Shown here: in pieces, positions 26,057 to 33,877 of the stretch | Numbering within the stretch: the first letter of the stretch is position 1 | Layout of the letters: the number at the start of each line of letters is the position of its first letter | Assembly (NCBI RefSeq): GCF_900143055.1 | Contig: NZ_FRCW01000001.1 | Span: 408,106-472,105 of the forward strand | Direction: 5' to 3' | Length of the DNA: 64,000 nt | Source: Fibrobacter sp. UWR3 | GTDB taxonomy: Bacteria; Fibrobacterota; Fibrobacteria; Fibrobacterales; Fibrobacteraceae | Made by a program: the position numbers and the translations under genes | The notes under the pieces: model-generated | Seen by the model: the letters and a program-made list of their open reading frames with translations, nothing else | Told to the model about the DNA's origin: nothing | Databases searched by the model: none

Positions 26057-26534
26057 CGATTTTGAAGACGTCAGGCTGCATGCCACACAGACATTCGAAG
26101 CCGTTGAACGCAGCTACAACAAGATAAGCCGCGGCAAGCGATTCCTTATCAACGCTGCCGTGTGCCTCCTGTTCTTCATTGCGGGCTTTATCGTGAGCAA
26201 GGTCATAAACGACGTGCCCTCGCAGGGAATAATCGAGAAGGTGGCCGCGCAGCCCGACCTCAAGAACAAGTGCAAGGGCCGTTACGACCGCCCGATGGAA
26301 TACGCCATCATGCACGAATGCGTGTTCGCGAAGGGTACGCCTTCCGATGACCTGAAACTCGTGCAGCGCATCAACTACTGCACCTGCGCTCTCCAGAACG
26401 TGCAGGCCCGCAAGCCCTACCAGAAGATGTTCGAGAATAACCTGGTCGACTTTACCTTCAAGATTCGCGAAGAGAACCTGTGCCAGGAAGAAAAGAACAT
26501 CCCGGTGCTAGACAGCAACGACGCGGAGAAGTAG
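26046..26534 (+). CDS. Hypothetical single-pass membrane protein
   Basis: A 162-residue protein starting inside the end of hpt. A short N-terminal cytoplasmic part is followed by one transmembrane helix (FLINAAVCLLFFIAGFIVSKV, roughly residues 37-57). The exported part has four or five cysteines (KCKG, HECVF, YCTCAL, LCQEE) that may form disulfides or bind a ligand. No family is recognised. Tight spacing suggests co-transcription with hpt and mqnC. Confidence 0.75.
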   Translation: MASNDFEDVRLHATQTFEAVERSYNKISRGKRFLINAAVCLLFFIAGFIVSKVINDVPSQGIIEKVAAQPDLKNKCKGRYDRPMEYAIMHECVFAKGTPSDDLKLVQRINYCTCALQNVQARKPYQKMFENNLVDFTFKIREENLCQEEKNIPVLDSNDAEK

Positions 26535-26561
26535 CAGACAGGCGGGGCGGGCGGTTGCACG

Positions 26562-27608
26562 ATGAATACAAACTTGCAAAAAGCGGTTGACGGAACCCGC
26601 ATCACTCCGGCGGAAGCGCTCGATATCTTGAAAAACACCCCGTGGACTGAAGTGGTGGAAGCGGGAGACGCGATTCGCAGGCGCATGAACCCCGGAAACC
26701 GCGTGGGCTATACCGCGTTCCGCATCGTGAACTACACGAACGTGTGCGAGGTGACCTGCAGTTTTTGCAGTTTTTGCAGGCCGGCGCATAGCAAAGAAGC
26801 GTACGTGCTTAGTTTGGACGAAATCCGCCGGAAGACTCTTGAAGCGAAGGCGAAGGGTGCCGACCAGATTTTTTTGCAGGGGGGCGTGAACAAGGAAATT
26901 CCCCTGAGTTATTACACCGACGTGCTGAAGATGCTCTCGCAGGAAATGGGCGTGAAGGTGCGCGGTTTTTCGCCGGTGGAACTCGTGCGCATCGCGGAAT
27001 TCAACAACATGCCACTCGACGAACTGCTCGACGTGCTGAAGGAAGCGGGCCTGAGTTCCGTTCCGGGAGCAGGCGCCGAAATCTTAAGCGACCGTATGCG
27101 CCAGATGCTGAGCCCGCGGAAACTTACCGCAAGGCAGTGGTGCGATACACTCGCCGCCTGCCACAGGAAGGGACTCCCCGGGAGCGCGAACATCGTCTTC
27201 GGGAGCATCGAGACCGCAGAAGAAATCATCGAGCACCTGAACTACGTGCGGAGCACGCAGGACAGGGCGCCGGACGCCGCCCACGGATTCAAGAGTTTCG
27301 TGGTATGGACGTTCCAGCCGCAGACCGACAAGTTCCCCATCCGGCACGTGCGCGGCGACGAATACCTCAAGCTGCTCGCGCTCAGCCGCATATTCCTCGA
27401 CAACATCCCGCATATCGAGGTTTCGCTCCTCGGGATGGGCCTCTCTCTCGGGGAACTCGGGCTCCATGCCGGCGCCGATGACATCAACAGCATCGTGATA
27501 GAAGAAAACGTCCTGCAAAATCACGGCCTCACCACCATCGAGGCGGCAGAAAAGTTCATTACCGACGCCGGTTTTACCCCTTACCGGCGCAGTCTGAACT
27601 TCGACTGA
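26562..27608 (+). CDS. mqnC: Cyclic dehypoxanthinyl futalosine synthase (radical SAM)
   Basis: A 348-residue radical SAM enzyme of the futalosine menaquinone pathway, converting dehypoxanthine futalosine to its cyclic form. The 4Fe-4S cluster motif is C62-x3-C66-x2-C69 (CEVTCSFC), followed by SFCRP. Glycine-rich and substrate segments include FLQGGVN and GFSPVELVRIAE. The C-terminal VWTFQPQTDKFP and the ending GFTPYRRSLNFD are typical of MqnC and help to separate it from MqnE. Anaerobic fumarate respiration would use the menaquinone. Other mqn genes are not in this window. A weak GGCGGG lies upstream of the ATG. Confidence 0.92.
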   Translation: MNTNLQKAVDGTRITPAEALDILKNTPWTEVVEAGDAIRRRMNPGNRVGYTAFRIVNYTNVCEVTCSFCSFCRPAHSKEAYVLSLDEIRRKTLEAKAKGADQIFLQGGVNKEIPLSYYTDVLKMLSQEMGVKVRGFSPVELVRIAEFNNMPLDELLDVLKEAGLSSVPGAGAEILSDRMRQMLSPRKLTARQWCDTLAACHRKGLPGSANIVFGSIETAEEIIEHLNYVRSTQDRAPDAAHGFKSFVVWTFQPQTDKFPIRHVRGDEYLKLLALSRIFLDNIPHIEVSLLGMGLSLGELGLHAGADDINSIVIEENVLQNHGLTTIEAAEKFITDAGFTPYRRSLNFD

Positions 27609-27610
27609 CG

Positions 27611-27641
27611 TTGCCGCGACCCTCGCATTTAGCTATATTTG
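27611..27641 (+). promoter_or_regulatory. Promoter of rpsB-tsf (TTG-N20-TATATTTG)
   Basis: TTG, exactly 20 bases, TATATTTG, the same as for rplM. A leader of about 150 bases follows, with GC-rich paired segments (GCTCGGGC...GCCCGGG and others), longer than needed for translation and perhaps an S2-binding autoregulatory leader. Confidence 0.65.
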
Positions 27642-27797
27642 ACCGCGCTCGGGCAATTTCGCCCGGGTAAAACCAATCACCGGTTTGCGAGAGTCGCTTC
27701 GGTGGCGCGGTCCTGGGCCTGAGGTTCACCCCAAGTCAGGGCATCGCTTCGCGGCTTATTTGCATGCCGGGTAGTAACAACCGAAAAGGAATACATT

Positions 27798-28538
27798 ATG
27801 GCAAATCTGCCTTCCGTTGAAGATCTGCTTGCAGCAGGCTCCCACTTTGGTCACCAGACTCAGCGCTGGAACCCGAAAATGAAACCCTACATCTTGGCTG
27901 AAAAGAACGGCATCTACGTTCTCAACCTGTCCAAGACTCGCGACCTCCTCGAAGAAGCCGCCAAGGCCGCCGCCAAGATTTCTGAATCTGGCAAGACCGT
28001 GCTCTTCGTTGGCACCAAGCCGACTGCTCGTCAGTGCGTGCTCGACGCCGCTGCCGCTTGCAACCAGTTCTCCGTTACCAACCGCTGGCTCGGCGGTATG
28101 CTCACCAACTTCCAGACGGTCCGCAAGTCCATCAAGAAGATCGACAAGATCGACGCCATGGAAAACGACGGTACGTTCCAGGCCCTCTCCAAGAAGGAAG
28201 TGCTCGACAAGAACCGCGAACGCGAAAAGCTCCTTTCCGTGTTCGGTGGCATCCGTGAAATGGTGAACCTTCCGGGTCTCCTGGTCGTGACCGACCTCGC
28301 CCACGAAAAGATTGCCGTGGCCGAAGCCCGTCGCCTTCACATTCCTATCATCGGCATCTGCGACACGAACGTCGATCCGACCCTCGTGGATTACCCCGTG
28401 CCGGCTAACGACGACGCCGTGAAGTCCATCAAGCTCATTGTGGACTACATCGCCGCCAACGTCAAGGCCCGCGTCGCCAACGACAAGAAGGCCGACAAGG
28501 AAGAACCCAAGAAGTTCGACAACGGCGAGGACAAGTAA
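27798..28538 (+). CDS. rpsB: 30S ribosomal protein S2
   Basis: 246 residues, normal for S2. Clear motifs: DLLAAGSHFGHQTQRWNPKMKPYI at the N-terminus, VLFVGTKP, TNRWLGGMLTNFQTV, PGLLVVTDLAHEKIAVAEA and PIIGICDTNVDPTLVDYPVPANDDA. It is followed one base later by tsf, the standard pair. Its regulation probably involves the long leader upstream. Confidence 0.98.
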   Translation: MANLPSVEDLLAAGSHFGHQTQRWNPKMKPYILAEKNGIYVLNLSKTRDLLEEAAKAAAKISESGKTVLFVGTKPTARQCVLDAAAACNQFSVTNRWLGGMLTNFQTVRKSIKKIDKIDAMENDGTFQALSKKEVLDKNREREKLLSVFGGIREMVNLPGLLVVTDLAHEKIAVAEARRLHIPIIGICDTNVDPTLVDYPVPANDDAVKSIKLIVDYIAANVKARVANDKKADKEEPKKFDNGEDK

Positions 28539-28539
28539 T

Positions 28540-29421
28540 ATGCAGATTACCGCTTCCCTCGTTAACGAACTCCGCCAGAAGACTGGCGTGGGCATGATGC
28601 AGTGCAAGAAGGCCCTCACCGAGACTGACGGTGACATGGACAAGGCCGTCGAGCTCCTCCGCAAGCAGGGTGCCGCCGTCGCTGCAAAGCGCGCCGACAA
28701 GGCTGCCAAGGAAGGCCGCATCTACCTCGTGGAAACTGCCGACAAGGCTGCTGCGTTCGAACTCTCTTGCGAAACCGAACCGGTTTCCAACAACGATGAC
28801 TTCGTCGCTCTCGCGAACCTCGCCGTGAAGGCAGTCGAGACCCAGGCTATCTCCTCCGTCGAAGACCTCAAGAACGCTGTCGTCGACGGCGTGAAGATTG
28901 CCGACCGCCTCGCCGACGTTCTCGTGAAGATCCAGGAAAACATCGACTTCCGCAAGTTCGGCGAACTCAAGAAGGTCCCGAATTCCGTGTTCGGTGTTTA
29001 CAGCCACATGAAGGGCAAGATCGGTGTGATTACCGAACTCGCATTCGAAGGCTCTGCCGACGAAGCCGCCCTCAAGGCTGCCGCCAAGGACATCGCTATG
29101 CAGGCTGCCGCATTTGCTCCGGTTGCCCTGAACGATGCTTCCGTCCCGGCCGAAACGATCGAGAAGGAAAAGGAAATTGCCAAGGCTCAGATCGAAGCTT
29201 CTGGCAAGCAGACCAAGCCTGAGTTCATGCAGCGCCAGATCGATGGCCGCGTGGCTAAGGTCCTCAAGGAAATCGTTCTCGAAGATCAGGAATTCTTCAT
29301 GTCCGAAAAGAACCCGAAGAAGCTCAGCGTCAAGGACTACCTCCAGGAAGTCGTCGCCAAGCAGCTCGGTCTTTCCAGCCTGAAGGTCGTGAACTTCATC
29401 CGCTTCGAACGCGGTAACTAG
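28540..29421 (+). CDS. tsf: Elongation factor Ts
   Basis: A 293-residue nucleotide exchange factor for EF-Tu. The N-terminal UBA-like domain LVNELRQKTGVGMMQCKKAL is complete, followed by the core with the E(T/C)E-V-N-DDF segment, HMKGKIGVITELA and the C-terminal MSEKNPKKLSVKDYL. The ATG follows the rpsB TAA by one base (TAATATG). The protein is complete with no anomalies. Confidence 0.98.
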   Translation: MQITASLVNELRQKTGVGMMQCKKALTETDGDMDKAVELLRKQGAAVAAKRADKAAKEGRIYLVETADKAAAFELSCETEPVSNNDDFVALANLAVKAVETQAISSVEDLKNAVVDGVKIADRLADVLVKIQENIDFRKFGELKKVPNSVFGVYSHMKGKIGVITELAFEGSADEAALKAAAKDIAMQAAAFAPVALNDASVPAETIEKEKEIAKAQIEASGKQTKPEFMQRQIDGRVAKVLKEIVLEDQEFFMSEKNPKKLSVKDYLQEVVAKQLGLSSLKVVNFIRFERGN

Positions 29422-29430
29422 TTTGGACTT

Positions 29431-29516
29431 CGTCCTCGCGTAGAGGGCTTCATCCTCGCACAAAGGGTGTCATCCTCGCACAAAGGGTGTCATCCTCGCG
29501 AAGGCGAGGATCTTCA
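29431..29516. repeat. 20-bp tandem repeat array ending in a REP-like hairpin
   Basis: Units of 20 bases begin at 29431, 29451, 29471 and 29491. The second and third units are identical (CATCCTCGCACAAAGGGTGT), the first is degenerate, and the fourth turns into CATCCTCGCGAAGGCGAGGATCTT, a hairpin (CCTCGC / GCGAGG). The array looks like slippage of the left arm of the same element family seen elsewhere in the window. Confidence 0.8.
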
Positions 29517-29527
29517 AACTTTAAATA

Positions 29528-29558
29528 GGTCGTCCCACCCGGGGCGGCCAGTTTTTTT
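29528..29558 (+). terminator. Terminator of rpsB-tsf
   Basis: GGTCGTCCC / GGGGCGGCC with G-U pairs and a 4-base loop, then seven T. It lies beyond the tandem repeats and 30 bases before the convergent bioD stop. Confidence 0.75.
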
Positions 29559-29587
29559 ACTGAGATGTCGTTTTTGGTGATGTTATT

Positions 29588-30349
29588 TTATACGAAATGT
29601 GGCACACCCAGGTCCGTATCGCCTTCCTTTACTCTTGCGAGAATCTCGAGGCCGGTCATGTCGTGCATCATGGCGATGTTGTCGTCTTCCATTTCGAGGT
29701 TCCCGCTCATGCCGTAGCGGTTCACGATTATCCCGCGAACGGAAATGCCTCGCGACCTGGCGTATTCTACCGTCAGTACGCAGGCGTTTATGGAGCCGAG
29801 GGCTGCCGTTGTCACGATGAGCAGCGGGAGCCCGAGCGCCTTCATGATATCTTCGAGGAATATTCTTTGCGGGGCGATGGCTTGGTCGTTTGTTGCGCGA
29901 GATGCACAAGATGCGCCTGCATCGTAACGGATGGGGCAGATGATTCCGCCCGAGCCTTCCGCGAATATGAATTCGTGACGGGAAAGCGCCGCCTCGAAGT
30001 CGGCGGTAACCTTCGCGAGTTCCACGGGGTTGCCTTCCTTGCGGGCGGCAAGGTGCGGGGAAACCGCCTCCCTGTAGACATAGCTCACGAGCTGCTCCTG
30101 CGTGTCGGGGAGATTTGCTATGCGTTTCACGTAATCGGCATCGCCCGCAATCCATTTGCCGTCGCGGAGTTCCGCCCCGCTGAGGGCCGCCTTGTAGTAG
30201 CCCGCGTCGATTCCGGAGTCGCGCCATTTTTTCACGAGAAGCGCGGTAATGAATGTCTTGCCGACATCGGTCCCGGTTGCAGTAACGAAATAACCCTTGG
30301 GTTTAGACGAAAGACGAGAGGCGAAAGACGAATGATTTTTGAGGGCCAT
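29588..30349 (-). CDS. bioD: Dethiobiotin synthetase
   Basis: A 253-residue ATP-dependent carboxylase of the P-loop family, forming the ureido ring of dethiobiotin from DAPA. The P-loop is GTDVGKT near residue 26, the next conserved Lys is in YYKAALSG, and EGSGGIICPI corresponds to the conserved EGAGG loop. Family length is normal apart from about 17 extra N-terminal residues, so the true start could be slightly downstream. It is the last gene of the bioA-bioW-bioF-bioD operon. bioB is not in the window. Confidence 0.93.
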   Translation of the reverse strand: MALKNHSSFASRLSSKPKGYFVTATGTDVGKTFITALLVKKWRDSGIDAGYYKAALSGAELRDGKWIAGDADYVKRIANLPDTQEQLVSYVYREAVSPHLAARKEGNPVELAKVTADFEAALSRHEFIFAEGSGGIICPIRYDAGASCASRATNDQAIAPQRIFLEDIMKALGLPLLIVTTAALGSINACVLTVEYARSRGISVRGIIVNRYGMSGNLEMEDDNIAMMHDMTGLEILARVKEGDTDLGVPHFV

Positions 30350-30353
30350 AATG

Positions 30354-31604
30354 TTAATCAGTGCTTTTTATGATTTGAGAAATTGCAGTTGCGGCGGTTT
30401 GCAGTTCCTCTTGCGTGTGCGTCGCCATCAGGCTTGCGCGTAGGCGGGCCTGCCCGCGGGCGACTGTCGGGTAGCGGATGGCCGGAATGAGTATGCCGCG
30501 CTCCTGGAGCGTGGCAGAAACCTCGAGGGCGCGGGCCTCGTCGCCAACGACTATCGGGACGATTGCGGAAGGGGAGGGCTGCACGCCCAGGCCCTCGCGC
30601 TTCAACGCTTCGCAGAAGAACTTTACGTTGTCCTGAAGCTGCCTTACGCGCTCCGGGTGGCTGCCGATGTATCGCAGGTTGTTGCATGCGGCGGCGGCAA
30701 CCGCGGGCGCCATCGCCGTCGTGAAAATGAAACTGCGGGCCTTGTTGCGGAGGAAATCAATCAGTTGCTGCCTGCCCGCCACGAAGCCGCCCTCGGCGGC
30801 GGCGGCTTTGCTCAATGTGCCGACGGTAACGTCGGCGTGAGCACAGCCGTAGTGTTCGGCAAGCCCCCTGCCGGTCTTGCCGACCACGCCCGTGGCGTGC
30901 GCCTCGTCAATCATGAGCAATACATCCTGTTCGCGGGCGACGCGCAGGAGTTCCGGCAAGTTCGCGAGGTCGCCATCCATGCTGAAGACGGCGTCGGTCA
31001 CGATAAGCCCGCGGAAGGGCCGCGCATCTTGTTTCGCCTCTTGTTTCGCATCTTGCCCGCGAGAGCGTGCTTCAAGTTTCGCCTCGGCAATCGCGCGTTC
31101 CAGGTCCGCGATGTCGTTGTGCCTGTAGACCTTGCAACTGGCGCGTGAAAGCCTAATCCCGTCGATGATGCTCGCGTGGTTCAGTTCGTCGCTGAATACA
31201 AAGTCGTTCTTGCCGCAGAGTGCAGAAATTGTCCCCACGTTCGCCATGTATCCCGTGTTGAACGTGATTGCCGCCTCTTCGCCCTTGAACTGCGCAATGC
31301 ATTCCTCGAGTTCGTCGTGCGGGGTCTTGTTGCCCGTGGTGAGGCGCGCGCCGCCGCTCCCGGTGCCCCATTCGAGTACCGCGTTTGCCATTGCCTGCTT
31401 CAATTCGGGAATGTTCGCGAGGTCCAGGTAAGAATTGGATGCGAGCAGGAGCGTGTCGGTGGGGGCATGCCCTGAACCATTGCACGCGATTTTCACGTGC
31501 GACGCTTCCGGCGAAACGATGTGACGTAGGGTGCGGTAAGTGTTGCTTGCCCGCGCTGATTCTAGTGCGTCTTTCGTAAAAGAGTCTAAAACTTGTTCGT
31601 TCAT
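30354..31604 (-). CDS. bioF: 8-amino-7-oxononanoate synthase
   Basis: A 416-residue PLP enzyme condensing pimeloyl-CoA and L-alanine. Visible: ASNSYLDLAN near residue 80, GTGSGGARLTTG, the DEAHATGVVGKTGRG cofactor segment and the PLP lysine in TVGTLSKAAAAEGGFV. An insertion of about 15 residues rich in Lys/Ala/Gln (EARSRGQDAKQEAKQDARP) lies before the FRGLIVTDAVFSMDGD strand. It overlaps bioW by four bases upstream. Confidence 0.94.
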   Translation of the reverse strand: MNEQVLDSFTKDALESARASNTYRTLRHIVSPEASHVKIACNGSGHAPTDTLLLASNSYLDLANIPELKQAMANAVLEWGTGSGGARLTTGNKTPHDELEECIAQFKGEEAAITFNTGYMANVGTISALCGKNDFVFSDELNHASIIDGIRLSRASCKVYRHNDIADLERAIAEAKLEARSRGQDAKQEAKQDARPFRGLIVTDAVFSMDGDLANLPELLRVAREQDVLLMIDEAHATGVVGKTGRGLAEHYGCAHADVTVGTLSKAAAAEGGFVAGRQQLIDFLRNKARSFIFTTAMAPAVAAAACNNLRYIGSHPERVRQLQDNVKFFCEALKREGLGVQPSPSAIVPIVVGDEARALEVSATLQERGILIPAIRYPTVARGQARLRASLMATHTQEELQTAATAISQIIKSTD

Positions 31605-32386
31605 GCCATTCTGCCGTCTACATCCACCAAGACTTTCTTCTTCTGTAAATAATCAATACACTCTTCGGCGCTTGCCTTGCGGGAATCGAACAGGAATATG
31701 CGGCCTCCGTTCTCGTCGCCCGCTTCCTTCATTTTCATTATGCGCACGTAGCCGAGTTCCTTGCTGGCCACATAGCCCGTCACGTATTCCGGGTCGTCGC
31801 TGATGCAGATTTCCGCCACGATTCCGGGCGCGTTCGCCACCTTGGTCGCGAGCACGATGGCTTCGTTGAAGTGGTTCTTGCAGCTGTCCACCACGTTGCC
31901 CCGGAGAGCGTCCATGTAGGTGGCGCGCACGCCGCGTGCCTGGTCGGGTTCCAGGCGCTTCCCCGTCGCGATATCGTAGAGCATCGCCCCGCGCATCAGG
32001 AATGTCTTGCGCAATAATTCCGGCAGTTTATTTGCGAATTCCCTTATCGCGTCAGTCCCGGCACCGCCGGCGGCACTGCCCACGGCTTCGCCAATCAGCT
32101 CGAATGCTTTCTCCAGCCCTTCCTGCCACGTTTCTACGTCCACGCGGGTCACGGGCAGCGCCTTCAAAATGCGGATATCGCTCTCGTGGACCTTCTCGAT
32201 TTTCACGTTGATGAAATCCGGGTCGCCCTTCGAATGCGTCATGGCACGGCGCACCATCGCAGAGCAGACCGCCTCTACGTTTTCGCGTGCGACGATGCGT
32301 TCAGCGCCGGAAATATGCTGCTCGTGCCTCTGTTCGCCTTCACCGACCTGCTGCGATGCGCGCATCTTCAAACTGTAATAATCCAT
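31601..32386 (-). CDS. bioW: 6-carboxyhexanoate-CoA ligase (pimeloyl-CoA synthetase)
   Basis: A 261-residue enzyme activating free pimelate. It starts MDYYSLKMRAS, as BioW proteins do, then HISGAERIV near residue 30, AMTHSKGDPDFINVKIE and RGVRATYMD. ATG at 32386 was chosen over GTG at 32419 because the family N-terminus begins there; GGAGCGAG lies upstream. BioW means that biotin is made from pimelic acid rather than through the BioC-BioH methyl-ester route. The gene overlaps bioF by four bases. Confidence 0.93.
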   Translation of the reverse strand: MDYYSLKMRASQQVGEGEQRHEQHISGAERIVARENVEAVCSAMVRRAMTHSKGDPDFINVKIEKVHESDIRILKALPVTRVDVETWQEGLEKAFELIGEAVGSAAGGAGTDAIREFANKLPELLRKTFLMRGAMLYDIATGKRLEPDQARGVRATYMDALRGNVVDSCKNHFNEAIVLATKVANAPGIVAEICISDDPEYVTGYVASKELGYVRIMKMKEAGDENGGRIFLFDSRKASAEECIDYLQKKKVLVDVDGRMA

Positions 32387-32421
32387 AAAAAATCTCGCTC
32401 CGGGATTGCAGAACAGCACCC

Positions 32422-33756
32422 TTATTCATGAAATTCGTCTTCGCCTTCTACAACCGGCGCGGGCTCGCACTCGCCAATCAGTTTAATCGCCTCGCAGATG
32501 CGGTCGATTTCCGTATCGCTCGTAATGAACGGCGGCATGGTGTAGACGTAGTTGCAGAAGGGCCGTAGCCACACGCCCGTTTCGCGAATCACGCGCAGTA
32601 TATCCTCGGCACTGGGTTTCGCCTTCAGTTCTAGCACGCCGATTGCTCCGAGTACGCGCACGTCGGCCGCGTTCTCGAGACTGCGGAGCGGTTCCAGGTT
32701 TGCACGGAGCCGCTTCTCGATTCGGGCGACACTGCCTGCGTAGTCGCGGTTTTCGAAAAGCGAGAGCGATGCAATCCCTGCGGCGCAAGCGAGCGGGTTT
32801 GCCATGTAGGTAGGCCCGTGCATGAATGCGGGAATCCTGCTGTTCGTGATGGTGTCCGCCACCTTCCCGGATGCAATGCAGGCCGCCATCGTGATGCTTC
32901 CGCCGGTAAGCGCCTTGCCGATGCACATGATGTCCGGCTTTATCCCCGCATGCATCATCGCGAATCTTGGGCCGGTGCGGTAGAATCCCGAGGCAATCTC
33001 GTCAAGAATCAGCAGAATGCCGTAGCGGTCGCAAAGCTCGCGGAGTGCCTTCAGGTAGCCCGCGTTGTAAAGCCACATGCCGTTCCCGCCCTGGAAAACG
33101 GGTTCGCAGATGACGGCCGCGATTTCATCCTTGTGCTGTTCGACGACGCGTTCCATCGATGCGAAATCCGCCGGATTCCAGGCCTCGTCGAATCTGCAGT
33201 TCGGGCGTTCCGCAAAAAAGTGCTGCGGCATAATCCCGCGGAAAAGCACGTGCATTCCGTCGGGGTCGGAGAGTGCCATCGCGCCCGCGGTATCGCCGTG
33301 GTAGCCGCCCTTGAGGGCCACCAGCTTGCAGCGTTCCGGGCGGCCCAGCGCATGCTGGTACTGCAGTGCCATCTTGGCACTGCATTCCACGGCGATGCTT
33401 CCCGAATCCGCGAAGAAAATCTTGTCGAGCCCTTCCGGCAGGAACTTCACCAGTTTCTCGCCCAGTTCAATTGCGGGCTCGTGCGTGAACCCGCCGAACA
33501 TCACGTGGCACATCCTTTCGCTCTGCCTGCGTATCGCTTCCACGATTTCGGGCGCATTGTGCCCGTGCGCCATGCACCACCAGCTAGAAACTGCATCGAT
33601 GAGTTTCAGGCCGTCTGCCGTCTCGATTGTCGTGCCGTGGGCTGATTTTGCCAAAAAACGCGCCGGTGTATTTTTCAGGGCCGCGTAAGGGTGCCACAAG
33701 TGTTCGCTGTCGAATTTCTGTTTCTTGTTTAAATCGCAATCAAAAAAACTATCCAT
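32422..33756 (-). CDS. bioA: Adenosylmethionine-8-amino-7-oxononanoate aminotransferase
   Basis: A 444-residue class III aminotransferase converting KAPA to DAPA. Diagnostic segments: HLWHPYAALKN near residue 20, SSWWCMAHGHN, KGGYHGDTAGAMALSDP, LILDEIASGFYRTG with the cofactor Asp, and the PLP lysine in CIGKALTGGS. It is the first gene of the bio operon. No Shine-Dalgarno is visible, while a TATATTTG box ends only eight bases before the ATG, so the mRNA is probably leaderless or nearly so. A 16-bp palindrome lies further upstream. Confidence 0.95.
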   Translation of the reverse strand: MDSFFDCDLNKKQKFDSEHLWHPYAALKNTPARFLAKSAHGTTIETADGLKLIDAVSSWWCMAHGHNAPEIVEAIRRQSERMCHVMFGGFTHEPAIELGEKLVKFLPEGLDKIFFADSGSIAVECSAKMALQYQHALGRPERCKLVALKGGYHGDTAGAMALSDPDGMHVLFRGIMPQHFFAERPNCRFDEAWNPADFASMERVVEQHKDEIAAVICEPVFQGGNGMWLYNAGYLKALRELCDRYGILLILDEIASGFYRTGPRFAMMHAGIKPDIMCIGKALTGGSITMAACIASGKVADTITNSRIPAFMHGPTYMANPLACAAGIASLSLFENRDYAGSVARIEKRLRANLEPLRSLENAADVRVLGAIGVLELKAKPSAEDILRVIRETGVWLRPFCNYVYTMPPFITSDTEIDRICEAIKLIGECEPAPVVEGEDEFHE

Positions 33757-33764
33757 TTCGAATG

Positions 33765-33772
33765 CAAATATA
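33765..33772 (-). promoter_or_regulatory. -7 element of the bioA-W-F-D promoter
   Basis: Read on the minus strand this is TATATTTG, the same box as in the rplM and rpsB promoters. No good TTG is present 20-21 bases upstream, so the promoter may need an activator or be weak. Confidence 0.5.
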
Positions 33773-33788
33773 GTTTTTCCTAATTCCT

Positions 33789-33804
33789 GTTGTCCTTGGA
33801 CAAC
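33789..33804. promoter_or_regulatory. Perfect palindrome upstream of bioA, candidate operator
   Basis: GTTGTCC-TT-GGACAAC, seven-base perfect arms, centred about 40 bases upstream of the bioA start and just behind its -7 box. It does not match the BirA, BioR or BioQ consensus as I know them. The same intergenic space serves the divergent pectate lyase gene. Confidence 0.5.
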
Positions 33805-33877
33805 CCTATGGTGCGGACCCTGCTACAGAAAACGCCATATAAAAGTATATTTAAAATATCTAAGGTGTGAGGTGATT

